Assembly: GCA_020851115.1 (NCBI GenBank)
Contig: JADZDJ010000266.1
Location: forward strand, 1-62,696
DNA from: Pirellulales bacterium
Lineage (GTDB): Bacteria > Planctomycetota > Planctomycetia > Pirellulales > JADZDJ01
DNA length: 62,696 nucleotides
Reading direction: 5' to 3'
A model generated the notes under the pieces. That model searched no databases. It saw nothing but the letters and a program-made list of their open reading frames with translations, and had not been told where the DNA came from. The translations under genes and the position numbers were made by a program. This document shows positions 16,407-26,045 of the stretch, piece after piece (the first letter of the stretch is position 1; the number at the start of each line of letters is the position of its first letter).

Positions 16407-19295
16407 TTATTCCCCCAGGGCCGCGACCAGAATTTTCTCCTGCTCCAGTCGATGGCTGCTCGCGCTGCCGGTGGCTGGACTGGCGGCGCTTTGTCGGTAG
16501 ATGCCGGAAAGCGGAAAACGGTCGAGCAATCGCTGCCCGAATTGAATTCGGATAAATCGCCACGCGCCCATGTTTTCCGGTTCTTCTTGCACCCAGAATG
16601 CCGGCGTACCGTCGCGGTAGCCCGCCAACGCGGAACTGAGCAAGCCGCGCGGCAGTGGATACAGTTGTTCCATCCGTACGATGGCAACATTGTGCTTGCC
16701 AAGCTCCCGGCGTTTGTGTTCCAACTCGTAATAGATTTTCCCCGAACAGAGGAGAATTCGATCGACGGTTGTCCGCTCATGGGGAGCGACATCGGGAAGT
16801 ACGCGGTGAAAATTGCCGCAATCAAAGTCGTCGAGCGGGCTGACGGCCTGCGGATGGCGGAGCAAGCTCTTGGGCGTCATCAGCACCAGTGGCTTACGCC
16901 ACACGCGCAACACTTGCCGTCGCAAGCAATGGAAAAATTGCGCTGGCGTCGTGGGATTGGCCACTTGAATGTTGTCTTTAGCCGCCAGACTGAGGAAGCG
17001 TTCCAACCGAGCACTGGAATGCTCCGGCCCCATGCCTTCAAAGCCGTGGGGCAAGAGCAGCACCACGCCGCTCAACCGCCGCCATTTATCTTCAGCGCTG
17101 ACGATAAACTGGTCGATGACCACTTGGGCCGCATTGACAAAATCGCCGAATTGCGCTTCCCACAGCACGAGGCCATCTGGACAATCGAGACTGTAGCCGT
17201 ACTCAAATCCAAGGACGCCGGCTTCCGAAAGCGGGCTGTTGTAGATTTCGACCGGCGCTTGGTCGGCTGCTAAATTTGCCAGCGGCATGTAGCGCCGGCC
17301 GTGATGAACATCGTGCAGCACGGCATGGCGGTGGCTAAACGTGCCTCGCTCGCTGTCTTGACCGGTTAGACGCACTCGCAATCCTTGCACCGCGAGGCTG
17401 CCCAGCGCCAGTGCTTCAGCGGCTGCCCAATCGAGCGGACGTTTGCCTTCCGCCATTTCGCGTCGAGCGTTCAGCAGCCGTTCGATTTTTGGATGCGGCT
17501 GGAAATCGGACGGCGTCTGCGAGAGCTTGTGCAACAGTTCAACCAGGCGCTCGCGTTTCATTTCGGTTTCAACTTCGGCGGCCTCGCGCTCGCGCCCACC
17601 GATGTAAAACGCCCAAAAACCGGCGAGATCGCTGCGAGGTACATATTCTTCGCTCTTGGCGACCGACAGCTCTCGATCGAGCCGCTCGCGCAACTCGGAA
17701 GCGATGTGATCGGCCTCTTCGCGGTTGATCCCGCCGAGCTTGAGCAAATGATCGAGGTACCCTTCCCGAACGTTCTTTCGCTCTTCAATCGCTTGATAAA
17801 GCTGCGGCTGCGTAAATGATGGCTCATCGGCTTCGTTGTGTCCGCGACGGCGGTAGCAATACATGTCGATGACCACGTCGCGCTGAAACTCGCGCCGAAA
17901 GTCCATCCCAAGTCGTATTGCCTGGGCGACGGCTTCCGGATCTTCTCCATTGACATGGAAAATTGGAATTTGCAGCATCTTGGCGATGTCCGTGGCGTAA
18001 GTCGTGCTGCGGCCCTCGCTCGGGCTGGTCGTAAAGCCGATTTGATTGTTGACCACGACGTGCAGCGTGCCGCCGATTTGATATCCGTCGAGTTGGCTCA
18101 TGTTGAGCGTTTCTTGAATCACGCCCTCGCCGGCAAACGCGGCGTCGCCGTGGATCAACAGCGCCATGCCGCGACGGCGATCGAGATCGTCCACGCGGTC
18201 TTGCTTGGCTCGCATGCGACCAATCGCGACAGGATTCACGAACTCCAAATGACTGGGATTGAAACAGAGCGATAAATGGACGCGATGGCCGCAGCCCGTT
18301 TTGACATCGGTCGAGTGCCCCAAATGGTATTTCACATCGCCGCGCCCAATGTGCAACTCAGGATCGATGTCGGCAAATTCACGGAATATTTGCTGAGCGC
18401 TCTTGCCCATGACATTGGCCAGCACATTGAGCCGGCCGCGGTGGGCCATCGCCAGAACAATTTCGTCGATCTTGTGCTCGCCGGCTCGCTCGATCGTCAG
18501 TTCCAACAGCGGAATCAACGATTCGGCTCCTTCGAGCGAAAAACTCTTTGCTCCGAGAAACCGCCGCTGGACAAACTCCTCGAACACGACCGCGCTGGTC
18601 AAGCCGTGTAAGATTCGCAGTTGCTCGCGGCGCTGTAACTTGCAACGGTTTTCCGTCCCTTCCATTCTTTCTTGTAGCCAGCGCCGGACTTGCAGATCAT
18701 CCATATGCATGAACTGCACTCCGATGCTGCGGCAATAGGTATTGCGCAGCCGCTGGAGGATGCGGCGCAGCGTCATTGATTGCGGCCCTTCGATCGTGTC
18801 GGTCGAAAACTCGCGGTCGAGGTCGACATCGGTGAAACCGTAATAATGCGGATCGAGTTCCGGAAGCTCCGGCCGAGGCAATCCGAGCGGATCGATCTGC
18901 GCAACTAAATGACCGCGGACACGATAGGCGCGGACCAATTGGTCGACGCGATCTTGCAGCACCGCCATGTGCCATTGCTCGGCGGGCGAAGCGGCCTGCG
19001 GCAGCGGAGCCAGCGCCACGCCATCGCCGCCGATGCGCGGCGGCTTGAACAAACTGGCTGGATGAAATGACGGGCCGATCTGTTTGACCGCCAGTCCGTT
19101 GCCCTGGCCGGAATCATGGCGCGCGATTCGTTGCATCGCGCCCCGCCCGTTGCTTGCACTGCGGTGGTGCAGCATTTCATCGAAGTAGCTGCGCCAATCG
19201 GGTGAAACGCTCTCCGAATCGCGCAAATAATCAGCCATCAGGCCTTCGACGAATTCCAGACTCAGACTGCCGACGGATGCTTCGAGTTCGTTCAT
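16407..19295 (-). CDS. sucA: 2-oxoglutarate dehydrogenase E1 component
   Basis: A 962-residue E1 enzyme read from [18 protein letters not shown] at 19295; an upstream in-frame ATG at 19397 would add 34 unrelated-looking residues. The N-terminal segment ([20 protein letters not shown], then WRSYFDEML) is the E2/E3-contacting helix of OdhA/SucA proteins. The thiamine-diphosphate site is seen in [20 protein letters not shown] and [33 protein letters not shown] and [19 protein letters not shown] are further SucA hallmarks. It decarboxylates 2-oxoglutarate and passes the succinyl group to the lipoyl arm of SucB. Length and motif order are those of a complete enzyme. Confidence 0.97.
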   Translation of the reverse strand: MNELEASVGSLSLEFVEGLMADYLRDSESVSPDWRSYFDEMLHHRSASNGRGAMQRIARHDSGQGNGLAVKQIGPSFHPASLFKPPRIGGDGVALAPLPQAASPAEQWHMAVLQDRVDQLVRAYRVRGHLVAQIDPLGLPRPELPELDPHYYGFTDVDLDREFSTDTIEGPQSMTLRRILQRLRNTYCRSIGVQFMHMDDLQVRRWLQERMEGTENRCKLQRREQLRILHGLTSAVVFEEFVQRRFLGAKSFSLEGAESLIPLLELTIERAGEHKIDEIVLAMAHRGRLNVLANVMGKSAQQIFREFADIDPELHIGRGDVKYHLGHSTDVKTGCGHRVHLSLCFNPSHLEFVNPVAIGRMRAKQDRVDDLDRRRGMALLIHGDAAFAGEGVIQETLNMSQLDGYQIGGTLHVVVNNQIGFTTSPSEGRSTTYATDIAKMLQIPIFHVNGEDPEAVAQAIRLGMDFRREFQRDVVIDMYCYRRRGHNEADEPSFTQPQLYQAIEERKNVREGYLDHLLKLGGINREEADHIASELRERLDRELSVAKSEEYVPRSDLAGFWAFYIGGREREAAEVETEMKRERLVELLHKLSQTPSDFQPHPKIERLLNARREMAEGKRPLDWAAAEALALGSLAVQGLRVRLTGQDSERGTFSHRHAVLHDVHHGRRYMPLANLAADQAPVEIYNSPLSEAGVLGFEYGYSLDCPDGLVLWEAQFGDFVNAAQVVIDQFIVSAEDKWRRLSGVVLLLPHGFEGMGPEHSSARLERFLSLAAKDNIQVANPTTPAQFFHCLRRQVLRVWRKPLVLMTPKSLLRHPQAVSPLDDFDCGNFHRVLPDVAPHERTTVDRILLCSGKIYYELEHKRRELGKHNVAIVRMEQLYPLPRGLLSSALAGYRDGTPAFWVQEEPENMGAWRFIRIQFGQRLLDRFPLSGIYRQSAASPATGSASSHRLEQEKILVAALGE

Positions 19296-19789
19296 TAGAC
19301 GGCAAAAACGGGCGGCGAAGCGGTAATTCGCTCCGCCGAGAGGGTTCGAAAACGTGGATGGAGAGGAGCGCAGCAGCGGAAAAACCCCTACATCCATCTA
19401 ATCTTAGCGGCTTACCCAAAGTGGAGTAATGGGAATTTTTCAATATGCGCAAACTTAGACCCCATCGAACTTTAGAAACACTTGGAGGGTTGAATCGTCG
19501 CGGATCTGTGTGCCTGATTCGCGTTGATTCGTGGGTCGCTAGTAAGTCGGCGATTTTGGATGCAGGAAATACGGCAGTGAAATTCCAAGTTTGTGAGAGT
19601 TGACCTGTCATGCGAGTGCCAGAGCAAGCCTTCTCCGCCCATGATCCCGCAAACGATGTCAAAGTGACCTCCGGTGAATCGCAAGGGTGGCAAGTTCAAT
19701 CGAACGCTTCAGCCGGCCAATCTGGTGTCGTTCGATGATCGCCAGGGCGACCCGTGGCGGCGATATTGCGGGACAATTCCCGATCGACG
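19296..19789. other. intergenic region upstream of sucA
   Basis: About 490 bases between the rpiB stop and the sucA start, both on the minus strand. It should hold the sucA promoter. Frames at 19231-19662 and 19472-19699 (minus) are not supported. Confidence 0.4.
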
Positions 19790-20260
19790 TTACTGCTCCG
19801 CATTCTTGCGGCTGAAGGCGTCGGCTTCGATTTGCAGAACCTTGCTTAGCCGCCGCTGGTGTCGCTCGGCTCCCGAGAATCTAGCGGAAAGAAATGCGCG
19901 AATCACTTCAGTGGCCAGTTCAGGACCGATAACGCGAGCCCCCAGGCAAACCACGTTCATCGAATCGTCCTCGACGCCTTGCCGCGCGGAAAACGTGTCG
20001 TGACACATTGCCGCGCGGATGCCTGGAATCTTATTGGCAGCTACGCTTACGCCTACGCCACTGCCGCAGACGACGATGCCGCGCTCGGCTCTGCCGCCGC
20101 GAATGGCTTCGCCAACCGCCAAGGCAAAGTCGGGGTAGTCGTCGGTCGGCACGAGCGCCGTCGCCCCACAATCAAGCACGTCGTGTCCAGCATTGCGCAC
20201 CTGCACGATAACGTGTTGCTTGAGCGGAAATCCGGCATGGTCACAACCGACGGCGATCAT
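19790..20260 (-). CDS. rpiB: ribose-5-phosphate isomerase B
   Basis: A 156-residue RpiB/LacAB-family protein. The start MIAVGCDHAGFPLK at 20260 is preferred over the adjacent ATG at 20263 because AAGGA lies five bases ahead of it. GCDHAG binds the substrate phosphate end, DYPDFA is the family signature, and GIVVCGSGVGVSVAANK carries the catalytic cysteine and the anion-binding loop; HDTFSARQGVEDDSMNVV completes the site. It interconverts ribose-5-phosphate and ribulose-5-phosphate. The C-terminal tail (SARFSGAERHQRRLSKVLQI) is standard. It is not obviously in an operon. Confidence 0.95.
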   Translation of the reverse strand: MIAVGCDHAGFPLKQHVIVQVRNAGHDVLDCGATALVPTDDYPDFALAVGEAIRGGRAERGIVVCGSGVGVSVAANKIPGIRAAMCHDTFSARQGVEDDSMNVVCLGARVIGPELATEVIRAFLSARFSGAERHQRRLSKVLQIEADAFSRKNAEQ

Positions 20261-20567
20261 CATGGTCCTTGATCATCTCAACGTGAAATTGCTTGGTAAG
20301 CACGTTCGCAAGCATTGCGATGGACATCGATTCTCCCGATTATCTCCTACAACCGGCATCAATGGAACCGCCTAGGTGTTCGATTCTCGTCCGCGTTGAC
20401 CTTTGGCTCAGATGACGTAGATAAACTTCGACAGGGATCGTTTGCGTTTTTCGCCATTGGCAGGCATTTACCACATGGGGCGGACATTCGTCAGGCCGCC
20501 ACTTTCGCACCAAACCGCCGCCTGTCGCTTGCCGTTCCGCCGATGGCAACGTCGGCTTGAAATACTT
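20261..20567. other. divergent promoter region of rpiB and the NtrC-type regulator
   Basis: About 307 bases between two divergent genes. The open frame ahead of the regulator start (20442-20567) reads as non-coding. I could not assign promoter elements. Confidence 0.4.
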
Positions 20568-21947
20568 ATGAAAAAAGGCACCTTGCTGTTGGTGGACGAC
20601 GACCGTCACGTGTTGAATTCGATGGCCGATTGGCTGCGAGAACAGGGCTATAAAGTCGACGTGGCGGCGGACTACGCAGCCGCCATTGCCGTGATCGACC
20701 GCAAGCCGTTCGATTTATTGATCGTCGATATCCGCCTTGCTGATCGCGACGGTTTTGAGTTGCTCGAATACTCTCGCAAACGCAGCCCATCGACGCCGGT
20801 GATCTTGGTGACCGGGTACGGCACCGTGGAGTTGGCCATTGAGGCCATTCGATCGGGCGCGTTCGATTTGCTGACCAAGCCGCTGATCGACGACGAGTTG
20901 GAATTGGCCATCGATCGGGCCTTGAATCAACGTGAAATGATGGAAGAGAACAAGCAGCTCAAGGCTCAGCTTGATCTGAAATTCGGACTGGAAAACATCG
21001 TGGGGCACGACCATCGAATGCAACGGATTTTCGAGATGATCGAGTCGATCGCCGACACGAAAGCCACCGTGCTGATCACCGGCGAAAGTGGTACCGGAAA
21101 ATCGCTGGTGGCGCGCGCGATTCACCGCGCCAGCGGCCGTCGCGACAAACCCTTTGTCGAAGTCGCCTGTGGCGCGCTCCCCGAAACGCTACTCGAAAGC
21201 GAACTATTCGGTCACGTCGCCGGCGCATTCACGGGCGCGACCGGCGACAAAACGGGCAAATTCATGCTCGCCAACGGCGGCACGATTTTCCTCGACGAAA
21301 TCGGCACCGCTAGCCCAGGGATGCAAGTGAAGCTGCTGCGCGTCTTACAAGACCTCGAATTCGAGCCGGTTGGCGGCACCAAGACGCAGCGCGTCGATTG
21401 CCGCGTGATTTTGGCAACCAATGAGAACCTATCGAAAGCCGTCGCCGAAGGCCGGTTTCGGCAAGACCTGTACTATCGCGTCAATGTCATCAACGTCGAA
21501 TTGCCGCCGCTTCGCGATCGTCTATCGGACATTCCGCTCTTGGCCCAGCACTTTCTGGAGGAAGTCTGCGAGGAATCTGGCCGCAAGGTTCAAGCATTCA
21601 GCGAAGATGCCATGACGGCTCTACAACGTTACCGTTGGCCGGGCAATGTTCGAGAATTGCAAAATATCGTCGAGCGGGCCGTGCTGTTGGGCAAAGACGA
21701 CACGGTGCAGGTACACGATCTGCCGTCCCAGTTGGCAGCCGAGGCCCCGATTTCGGCTCATAGCGACCCAGGCAAGAACCTGAAACAGGCCCTGGCGTCG
21801 CCGGAAAAGCAGATCATTCTGGAAGTGCTGGAACGCCACCATTGGAACCGCCAAGCAACGGCACAGGAACTGGGGATCAACCGCACGACGCTCTACAAGA
21901 AAATGAAGCGGCTAGGGCTTGAAGTCGAACGATTTGCACGTCGATAG
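20568..21947 (+). CDS. NtrC-family sigma-54-dependent response regulator
   Basis: A 460-residue regulator from the ATG at 20568 ([12 protein letters not shown]). The receiver domain (1-120) has acidic residues DDD near 10-12, the phosphoacceptor Asp54 in [13 protein letters not shown] and Lys104 in LLTKPL. The AAA+ domain (about 143-375) has Walker A GESGTGKS (172-179), GAFTGA (219-224, the loop that contacts sigma-54) and Walker [11 protein letters not shown]. The C-terminal Fis-type helix-turn-helix reads [20 protein letters not shown]. No histidine kinase gene is adjacent. It lies 465 bases upstream of the pilus/secretion cluster on the same strand, so control of that cluster is an attractive but unproven inference. 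Confidence 0.95.
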   Translation: MKKGTLLLVDDDRHVLNSMADWLREQGYKVDVAADYAAAIAVIDRKPFDLLIVDIRLADRDGFELLEYSRKRSPSTPVILVTGYGTVELAIEAIRSGAFDLLTKPLIDDELELAIDRALNQREMMEENKQLKAQLDLKFGLENIVGHDHRMQRIFEMIESIADTKATVLITGESGTGKSLVARAIHRASGRRDKPFVEVACGALPETLLESELFGHVAGAFTGATGDKTGKFMLANGGTIFLDEIGTASPGMQVKLLRVLQDLEFEPVGGTKTQRVDCRVILATNENLSKAVAEGRFRQDLYYRVNVINVELPPLRDRLSDIPLLAQHFLEEVCEESGRKVQAFSEDAMTALQRYRWPGNVRELQNIVERAVLLGKDDTVQVHDLPSQLAAEAPISAHSDPGKNLKQALASPEKQIILEVLERHHWNRQATAQELGINRTTLYKKMKRLGLEVERFARR

Positions 21948-22412
21948 GTGCTGACCGACCAACTGGCACCGAACCGCATCCAACGAACTGCAGGAACGGA
22001 ATTCTTTCCTCGATATTTGCCGCAGTTTCATGCCCGTTGGCCAGGGATTCGGCCTCGTCGTTCAACCCCCAACGGCTCCTCAACGGTAAGCGGCGCACAA
22101 TTGACAGCCCCATGGACGCCCAGTACGCTAAATGGATGCCCGGTAAGGCTTTTCGGCCGGTGTGAGCGATTCGTCTCTGGCCAGGGCTACCGTCGTCGGC
22201 CCGATTTTGTGGTAGCCGTGAAAAATCAATCGGAGAATTGCGCACTTATTTTGTTCGTTCAATCCGGCAGATTCAGCAGCTTGGCGAGTGGAACAGCAGT
22301 GATACTTAGGAAGAGGCTTCTTGCGGGCCGGTTGTTCGATCGGCGGCGCCCGAAGTATTCGTCTTTCCGCACAACCCAGCCCGCGCCAAGTGTTGGGTGA
22401 GTTGAATTCGTT
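21948..22412. other. gap between the regulator and the first secretion ATPase gene
   Basis: A 465-base stretch without a supported gene; frames 21948-22400 (plus) and 21877-22245 (minus) have no family resemblance. I looked for a -24/-12 sigma-54 promoter (TGGCAC, then TTGC) and did not find a good one. Confidence 0.4.
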
Positions 22413-24116
22413 ATGGCCAAATTCGACGAAATCCTGATTCGCAAGAAGATCATCAGTCCCGACCAATTGGCCGAGGCGAAGAAGCTTGCTACGCAATCGG
22501 GTAAGAGCGTCGCCGACGAGCTGATCCGGCTGGGATACGCCGGCGGCGACGAAGTGATGCGGGCGATGGCGCAAGAACACGGCCTCGACTTCGTAAATCT
22601 CGAAGAAGTCGTCATTCCACCGGCCATTGTCGAATTGGTCCCCGAATCGGTTGCTCGCGAAAATACGGTTTTGCCCCTCAGCGAAATCGACGAGCGGACG
22701 CTCAAAGTCATCATGAGCGACCCGCTCGACTTTGAAACGCGCGACAAGTTGCAGTTCATTCTCAATAAGAACATCGAAATCGCCCTATCACCTCGCGAAA
22801 TGATCCAAGAGGCCATCAACCGGCATTACGGCCAAATCGATGGCGAATCCGCCGACTCGATGCTTCAAGAGTTCACCGATACGGCGATCGACTTTACCGA
22901 AACCACCGAAGACGCCACGACGACCGAAGAAGCCGTCGACGAATCGAGTGCCCCAATTGTCAAACTCGTTCAATTGATTATCTCCGAAGCCGTTCAGCTT
23001 CGAGCGTCCGACATTCACGTCGAGCCGTTTGAAGACCGCGTGCGAATTCGCTACCGCATCGATGGAGTGCTGGTCGAGCGCGACAGTCCGCCCAAGCGGC
23101 TCCTGGGCGCGCTGCTGTCCCGCATCAAGATCTTGGCCAAAATGGACATTGCCGAACGCCGCCGACCCCAGGATGGCCGAATCAAGATTACCGCCGGCCA
23201 AAAGGAACTCGATCTGCGGGTCAGCGTCCTACCGACCAACCACGGCCAATCGGCCGTCATGCGGCTGCTAGATAAGGACAATATCCGGGTGGGTGTCCGG
23301 CAACTCGGCCTGTCGGAGTCAGACTTTCGCCAATTTAAGCAGCTTATCAAACGCCCCAACGGCATTATCCTTGTCACCGGACCCACGGGGTCGGGAAAGA
23401 CGACTACCCTCTACGCTGCTTTGAACGAGCTAAACCGGCCCGATGTGAAAATCATCACGGCCGAGGATCCGGTGGAATACTATTTACCTGGCATCAACCA
23501 AGTCGAAGTGCGCCATAACATCGGTCTCGATTTCTCTCGCATCATTCGCTCGATGTTGCGGCAAGCCCCTAACATCATCCTCGTCGGAGAAATGCGCGAC
23601 GCCGAGACCGCATCGATGGGCATCCAAGCATCTTTGACTGGACACTTAGTTTTTAGTACACTACATACGAACGATGCGCCCGGCGCTATTACGCGCATGA
23701 TCGACATGGGAGTTCCGGCCTATTTGGTCGCAAGCAGCATTATTGCCGTGCTGGCCCAGCGTCTTGTCCGCGTCAATTGCTCGAAATGTAAGCAGCCGCA
23801 CCAACCGTCAGACGCCATTTTGGCAGAAGCCGGAATCACCCCGGAGATGGCTGCCAAAGCGACTTTTATGAAGGGGCGAGGATGCAGCCATTGCGGCGGA
23901 GGCGGCTATCGCGGTCGGCTGGGCATTTTCGAATTAATGATGATGACGTCGAAAATCCGCGAGATGGCCTTCGAGGGAGCGCCGACGCAGCAACTTCGAC
24001 GAGTCGCCATAAGCCAAGGAATGACACCACTTTACAACGATGGAATCGCAAAAGTTTTGAAGGGAATCACTACGGTTGAGGAAGTATTCCGCAATGCGAA
24101 GCAGGTGGAGCAGTAA
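22413..24116 (+). CDS. GspE/PilB-type secretion or pilus-extension ATPase (copy 1)
   Basis: A 567-residue GspE/PilB protein. The N-terminal MshEN-like domain (about 1-130; KFDEILIRKKIISPDQLAEA) is followed by the ATPase core. ASDIHVEPFED and RPQDGRIKI are the N2/arginine-finger region, Walker A GPTGSGKT is at 323-330, the aspartate box reads IITAEDPVEY, Walker B is IILVGEMRDAE, and LTGHLVFSTLHTND is the His box. A zinc-binding tetracysteine reads CSKCKQPH then CSHC. It powers polymerisation of pseudopilins from the inner face of the membrane. A related copy lies at 26046; having two suggests two machines or a specialised hetero-complex. Confidence 0.95.
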   Translation: MAKFDEILIRKKIISPDQLAEAKKLATQSGKSVADELIRLGYAGGDEVMRAMAQEHGLDFVNLEEVVIPPAIVELVPESVARENTVLPLSEIDERTLKVIMSDPLDFETRDKLQFILNKNIEIALSPREMIQEAINRHYGQIDGESADSMLQEFTDTAIDFTETTEDATTTEEAVDESSAPIVKLVQLIISEAVQLRASDIHVEPFEDRVRIRYRIDGVLVERDSPPKRLLGALLSRIKILAKMDIAERRRPQDGRIKITAGQKELDLRVSVLPTNHGQSAVMRLLDKDNIRVGVRQLGLSESDFRQFKQLIKRPNGIILVTGPTGSGKTTTLYAALNELNRPDVKIITAEDPVEYYLPGINQVEVRHNIGLDFSRIIRSMLRQAPNIILVGEMRDAETASMGIQASLTGHLVFSTLHTNDAPGAITRMIDMGVPAYLVASSIIAVLAQRLVRVNCSKCKQPHQPSDAILAEAGITPEMAAKATFMKGRGCSHCGGGGYRGRLGIFELMMMTSKIREMAFEGAPTQQLRRVAISQGMTPLYNDGIAKVLKGITTVEEVFRNAKQVEQ

Positions 24117-24721
24117 GCAAGCAGGAGATCGCCTATTCCGCAGTAAAGACACAAAAGAAAAACACAGAAATAAGATGTCTGCCGACGCCAGCCAGCCCAA
24201 GACAGAACCATTGCAAATCGATTGTCTGGCTGCCGCCTACGGTGATTGTCTCAGGATGGGTGTTCTCATCAACAATGACTCATTTCAATTCTAACAAGAG
24301 GAGACAAGCTCATTCGCGATTCGTCCGCAGCGGCACAGTGAATTAGCGGTGGAGCGACGTGGTCGCTGGTGTTTTTCGACGAAAGCTTGAGCCACCAGTG
24401 CGTTCGCCGAATAATCTGCTGGCAACCGAAAGATTGGGCGGAATCCCATCCCTTTTTCAGGCTTACAAAGTTCGGGCCGACGAGCCATCGAGGGATCCGC
24501 TCTTCATTTGTGGGCAAGAGTTGCCAGCGCTAGCGGCGCAGGTCGGAATCAGCCTGCGTCGCCGCACGAACCGGAACATCTAGGGCCTACCAAGATCATT
24601 TTGAAACGTAGCTGAACTGGCAAGAGTTCAGTTGAGATTTCGACGTGGCGGTTGGGTTTGCGCGCCAATCCAACCGTCGATCCAGTTTCCGCACGGCGAT
24701 TCGAATAGCTTCTATAAACCT
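24117..24721. other. gap inside the secretion cluster, no supported gene
   Basis: About 605 bases between the first ATPase and the PilT-type gene. Small frames on both strands (24076-24294, 24359-24583 plus; 24269-24517, 24596-24823 minus) lack ribosome binding sites and recognisable sequence. A promoter for the downstream genes could lie here. A weak -24/-12-like string near 24645 has the wrong spacing. Confidence 0.4.
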
Positions 24722-25864
24722 ATGAGTAGCCTGCTCATCGACAAACTGTTGATGGCCGTCGTGAAGCAAAACGCTTCCGACTTGCACATTTCCGTCGGCC
24801 AGCCTCCGGTGCTGCGCTTGCACGGCCGCCTACGACGCCTGGAAACCAAGACGCTCGAGCCCGACGACACCGTGGCGCTGATGAAAAGCATCACGCCCGA
24901 CCGCTGCCAACAAGAAATGGCCGAAGTCGGCGGCTCTGATTTCGGTTTTGCCTTTGGCGACTATTGCCGCTTCCGCGTTTCGATTTTCAAGCAGCGCGGC
25001 AACGTCGGTATGGTGCTGCGGCAAATTCCCAACAAGCTGATGTCGTTCGCCGAACTGGGCACGCCCGAAGCCGTGCAGCGGTTGTGCATGAGGCCTCGCG
25101 GAATGTTTTGGGTCACCGGCCCCACCGGCTCGGGCAAAAGCACGACGCTGGCCAGCATGATCGACTACATCAACGACACGGTCGATCATCACATCATGAC
25201 GATCGAAGACCCGATCGAATTCTATCACTATCACAAGAAATCGACGGTCAACCAGCGCGAAGTCGGCGTCGATGTTCCCAGTTTCTCCGAAGCGTTGCGG
25301 CGTGTGCTGCGGCAAGACCCCGACGTGATCCTCGTCGGCGAGATGCGCGACTTGGCCACCATCGAAGCGGCCATCACCGCTGCTGAAACCGGACACTTGG
25401 TGTTCGGTACGCTGCACACCACGGGCGCTCAAGGCACCGTGAACCGCATCATCGACGTATTTCCCACCAACCAGCAAGAACAAATCCGCGTCCAGCTTTC
25501 GACGGCGATTATCGGCATCTTGTCGCAAACGCTGATTCCCAAAATCGGCGGCGGCCGCGTGGCCGCCTACGAAATGCTGGTGGTCGATTCGGCCATCGGC
25601 AACCTGATCCGCGAAAACAAAACGTTCCGCATCAATTCGGCCATCCAAACCGGCGCCAAGAAGGGCATGATTTTGCTCGACGATCATTTGTTCAAACTTT
25701 GGAAAGAGGGCAAGATCGCCAAAGAAGACGCGTTTATGAAGGCCGCCTCGGTCGACGAATTGCAAAAGCGAATCGCCAACGCCGAGCGCGGCGCCTTCGA
25801 CGACGAAGATGACGTCGATCGCCGCGCCAAAGACATGGACAAAATCGGCGGCGCGGGGCACTAG
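24722..25864 (+). CDS. PilT-type ATPase
   Basis: A 380-residue protein starting MSSLLIDKLLMAVVKQNASD. It matches PilT throughout: the PAS-like N-terminal domain (ASDLHISVGQPPVLRLHGRL), Walker A GPTGSGKS (133-140), MTIEDPIEFYHYHKKS (Asp box), DPDVILVGEMRDLATIEAA (Walker B), and AAETGHLVFGTLHTTGAQGT (His box). The C-terminal tail is extended and acidic (DDEDDVDRRAKDMDK). PilT ATPases depolymerise type IV pili. Its place between two PilB/GspE genes argues that the system retracts, so is pilus-like rather than a pure type II secretion system. The in-frame extension to 24632 is rejected for lack of similarity. Confidence 0.94.
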   Translation: MSSLLIDKLLMAVVKQNASDLHISVGQPPVLRLHGRLRRLETKTLEPDDTVALMKSITPDRCQQEMAEVGGSDFGFAFGDYCRFRVSIFKQRGNVGMVLRQIPNKLMSFAELGTPEAVQRLCMRPRGMFWVTGPTGSGKSTTLASMIDYINDTVDHHIMTIEDPIEFYHYHKKSTVNQREVGVDVPSFSEALRRVLRQDPDVILVGEMRDLATIEAAITAAETGHLVFGTLHTTGAQGTVNRIIDVFPTNQQEQIRVQLSTAIIGILSQTLIPKIGGGRVAAYEMLVVDSAIGNLIRENKTFRINSAIQTGAKKGMILLDDHLFKLWKEGKIAKEDAFMKAASVDELQKRIANAERGAFDDEDDVDRRAKDMDKIGGAGH

Positions 25865-25865
25865 G

Positions 25866-26030
25866 GCGTGAATGACGAATGTCGAATGACGAATGTTCGA
25901 ATGCTCGCCAAAACCAAATCGTAAAATCATGTATCCAGAACCTTTCATTCGGCATTCGTACTTCGTCCTTCCTTAGACAATCGTCATTCGGCATTCGGCA
26001 TTTTCAAACCAACATATCGATCCCTAAAAC
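25866..26030. repeat. GAATGACGAATG-type short repeats
   Basis: The gap between the PilT and second PilB genes is filled with near-repeats of a roughly 12-base unit: GAATGACGAATGTCGAATG, then GACGAATGTTCGAATG, and at 25947-26000 the inverted form CATTCGGCATTCG twice, plus TCGTCATTCGGCATTCGGC. The two halves face each other and could form a large imperfect hairpin. The unit does not look coding in this position. Confidence 0.75.
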
Positions 26031-26045
26031 GTAACCGCACCACTC

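Noticed and set aside
24640..24665. Sigma-54-like promoter upstream of the PilT gene
   Set aside because: TGGCGGTTGGGTTTGC resembles a -24/-12 promoter but has one base too many between the GG and GC elements, so I did not call it.
24830..25948. Long minus-strand frame (372 codons) opposite the PilT gene
   Set aside because: Shadow of the PilT gene, rich in V, D, H and R by codon complementarity, without known motifs.
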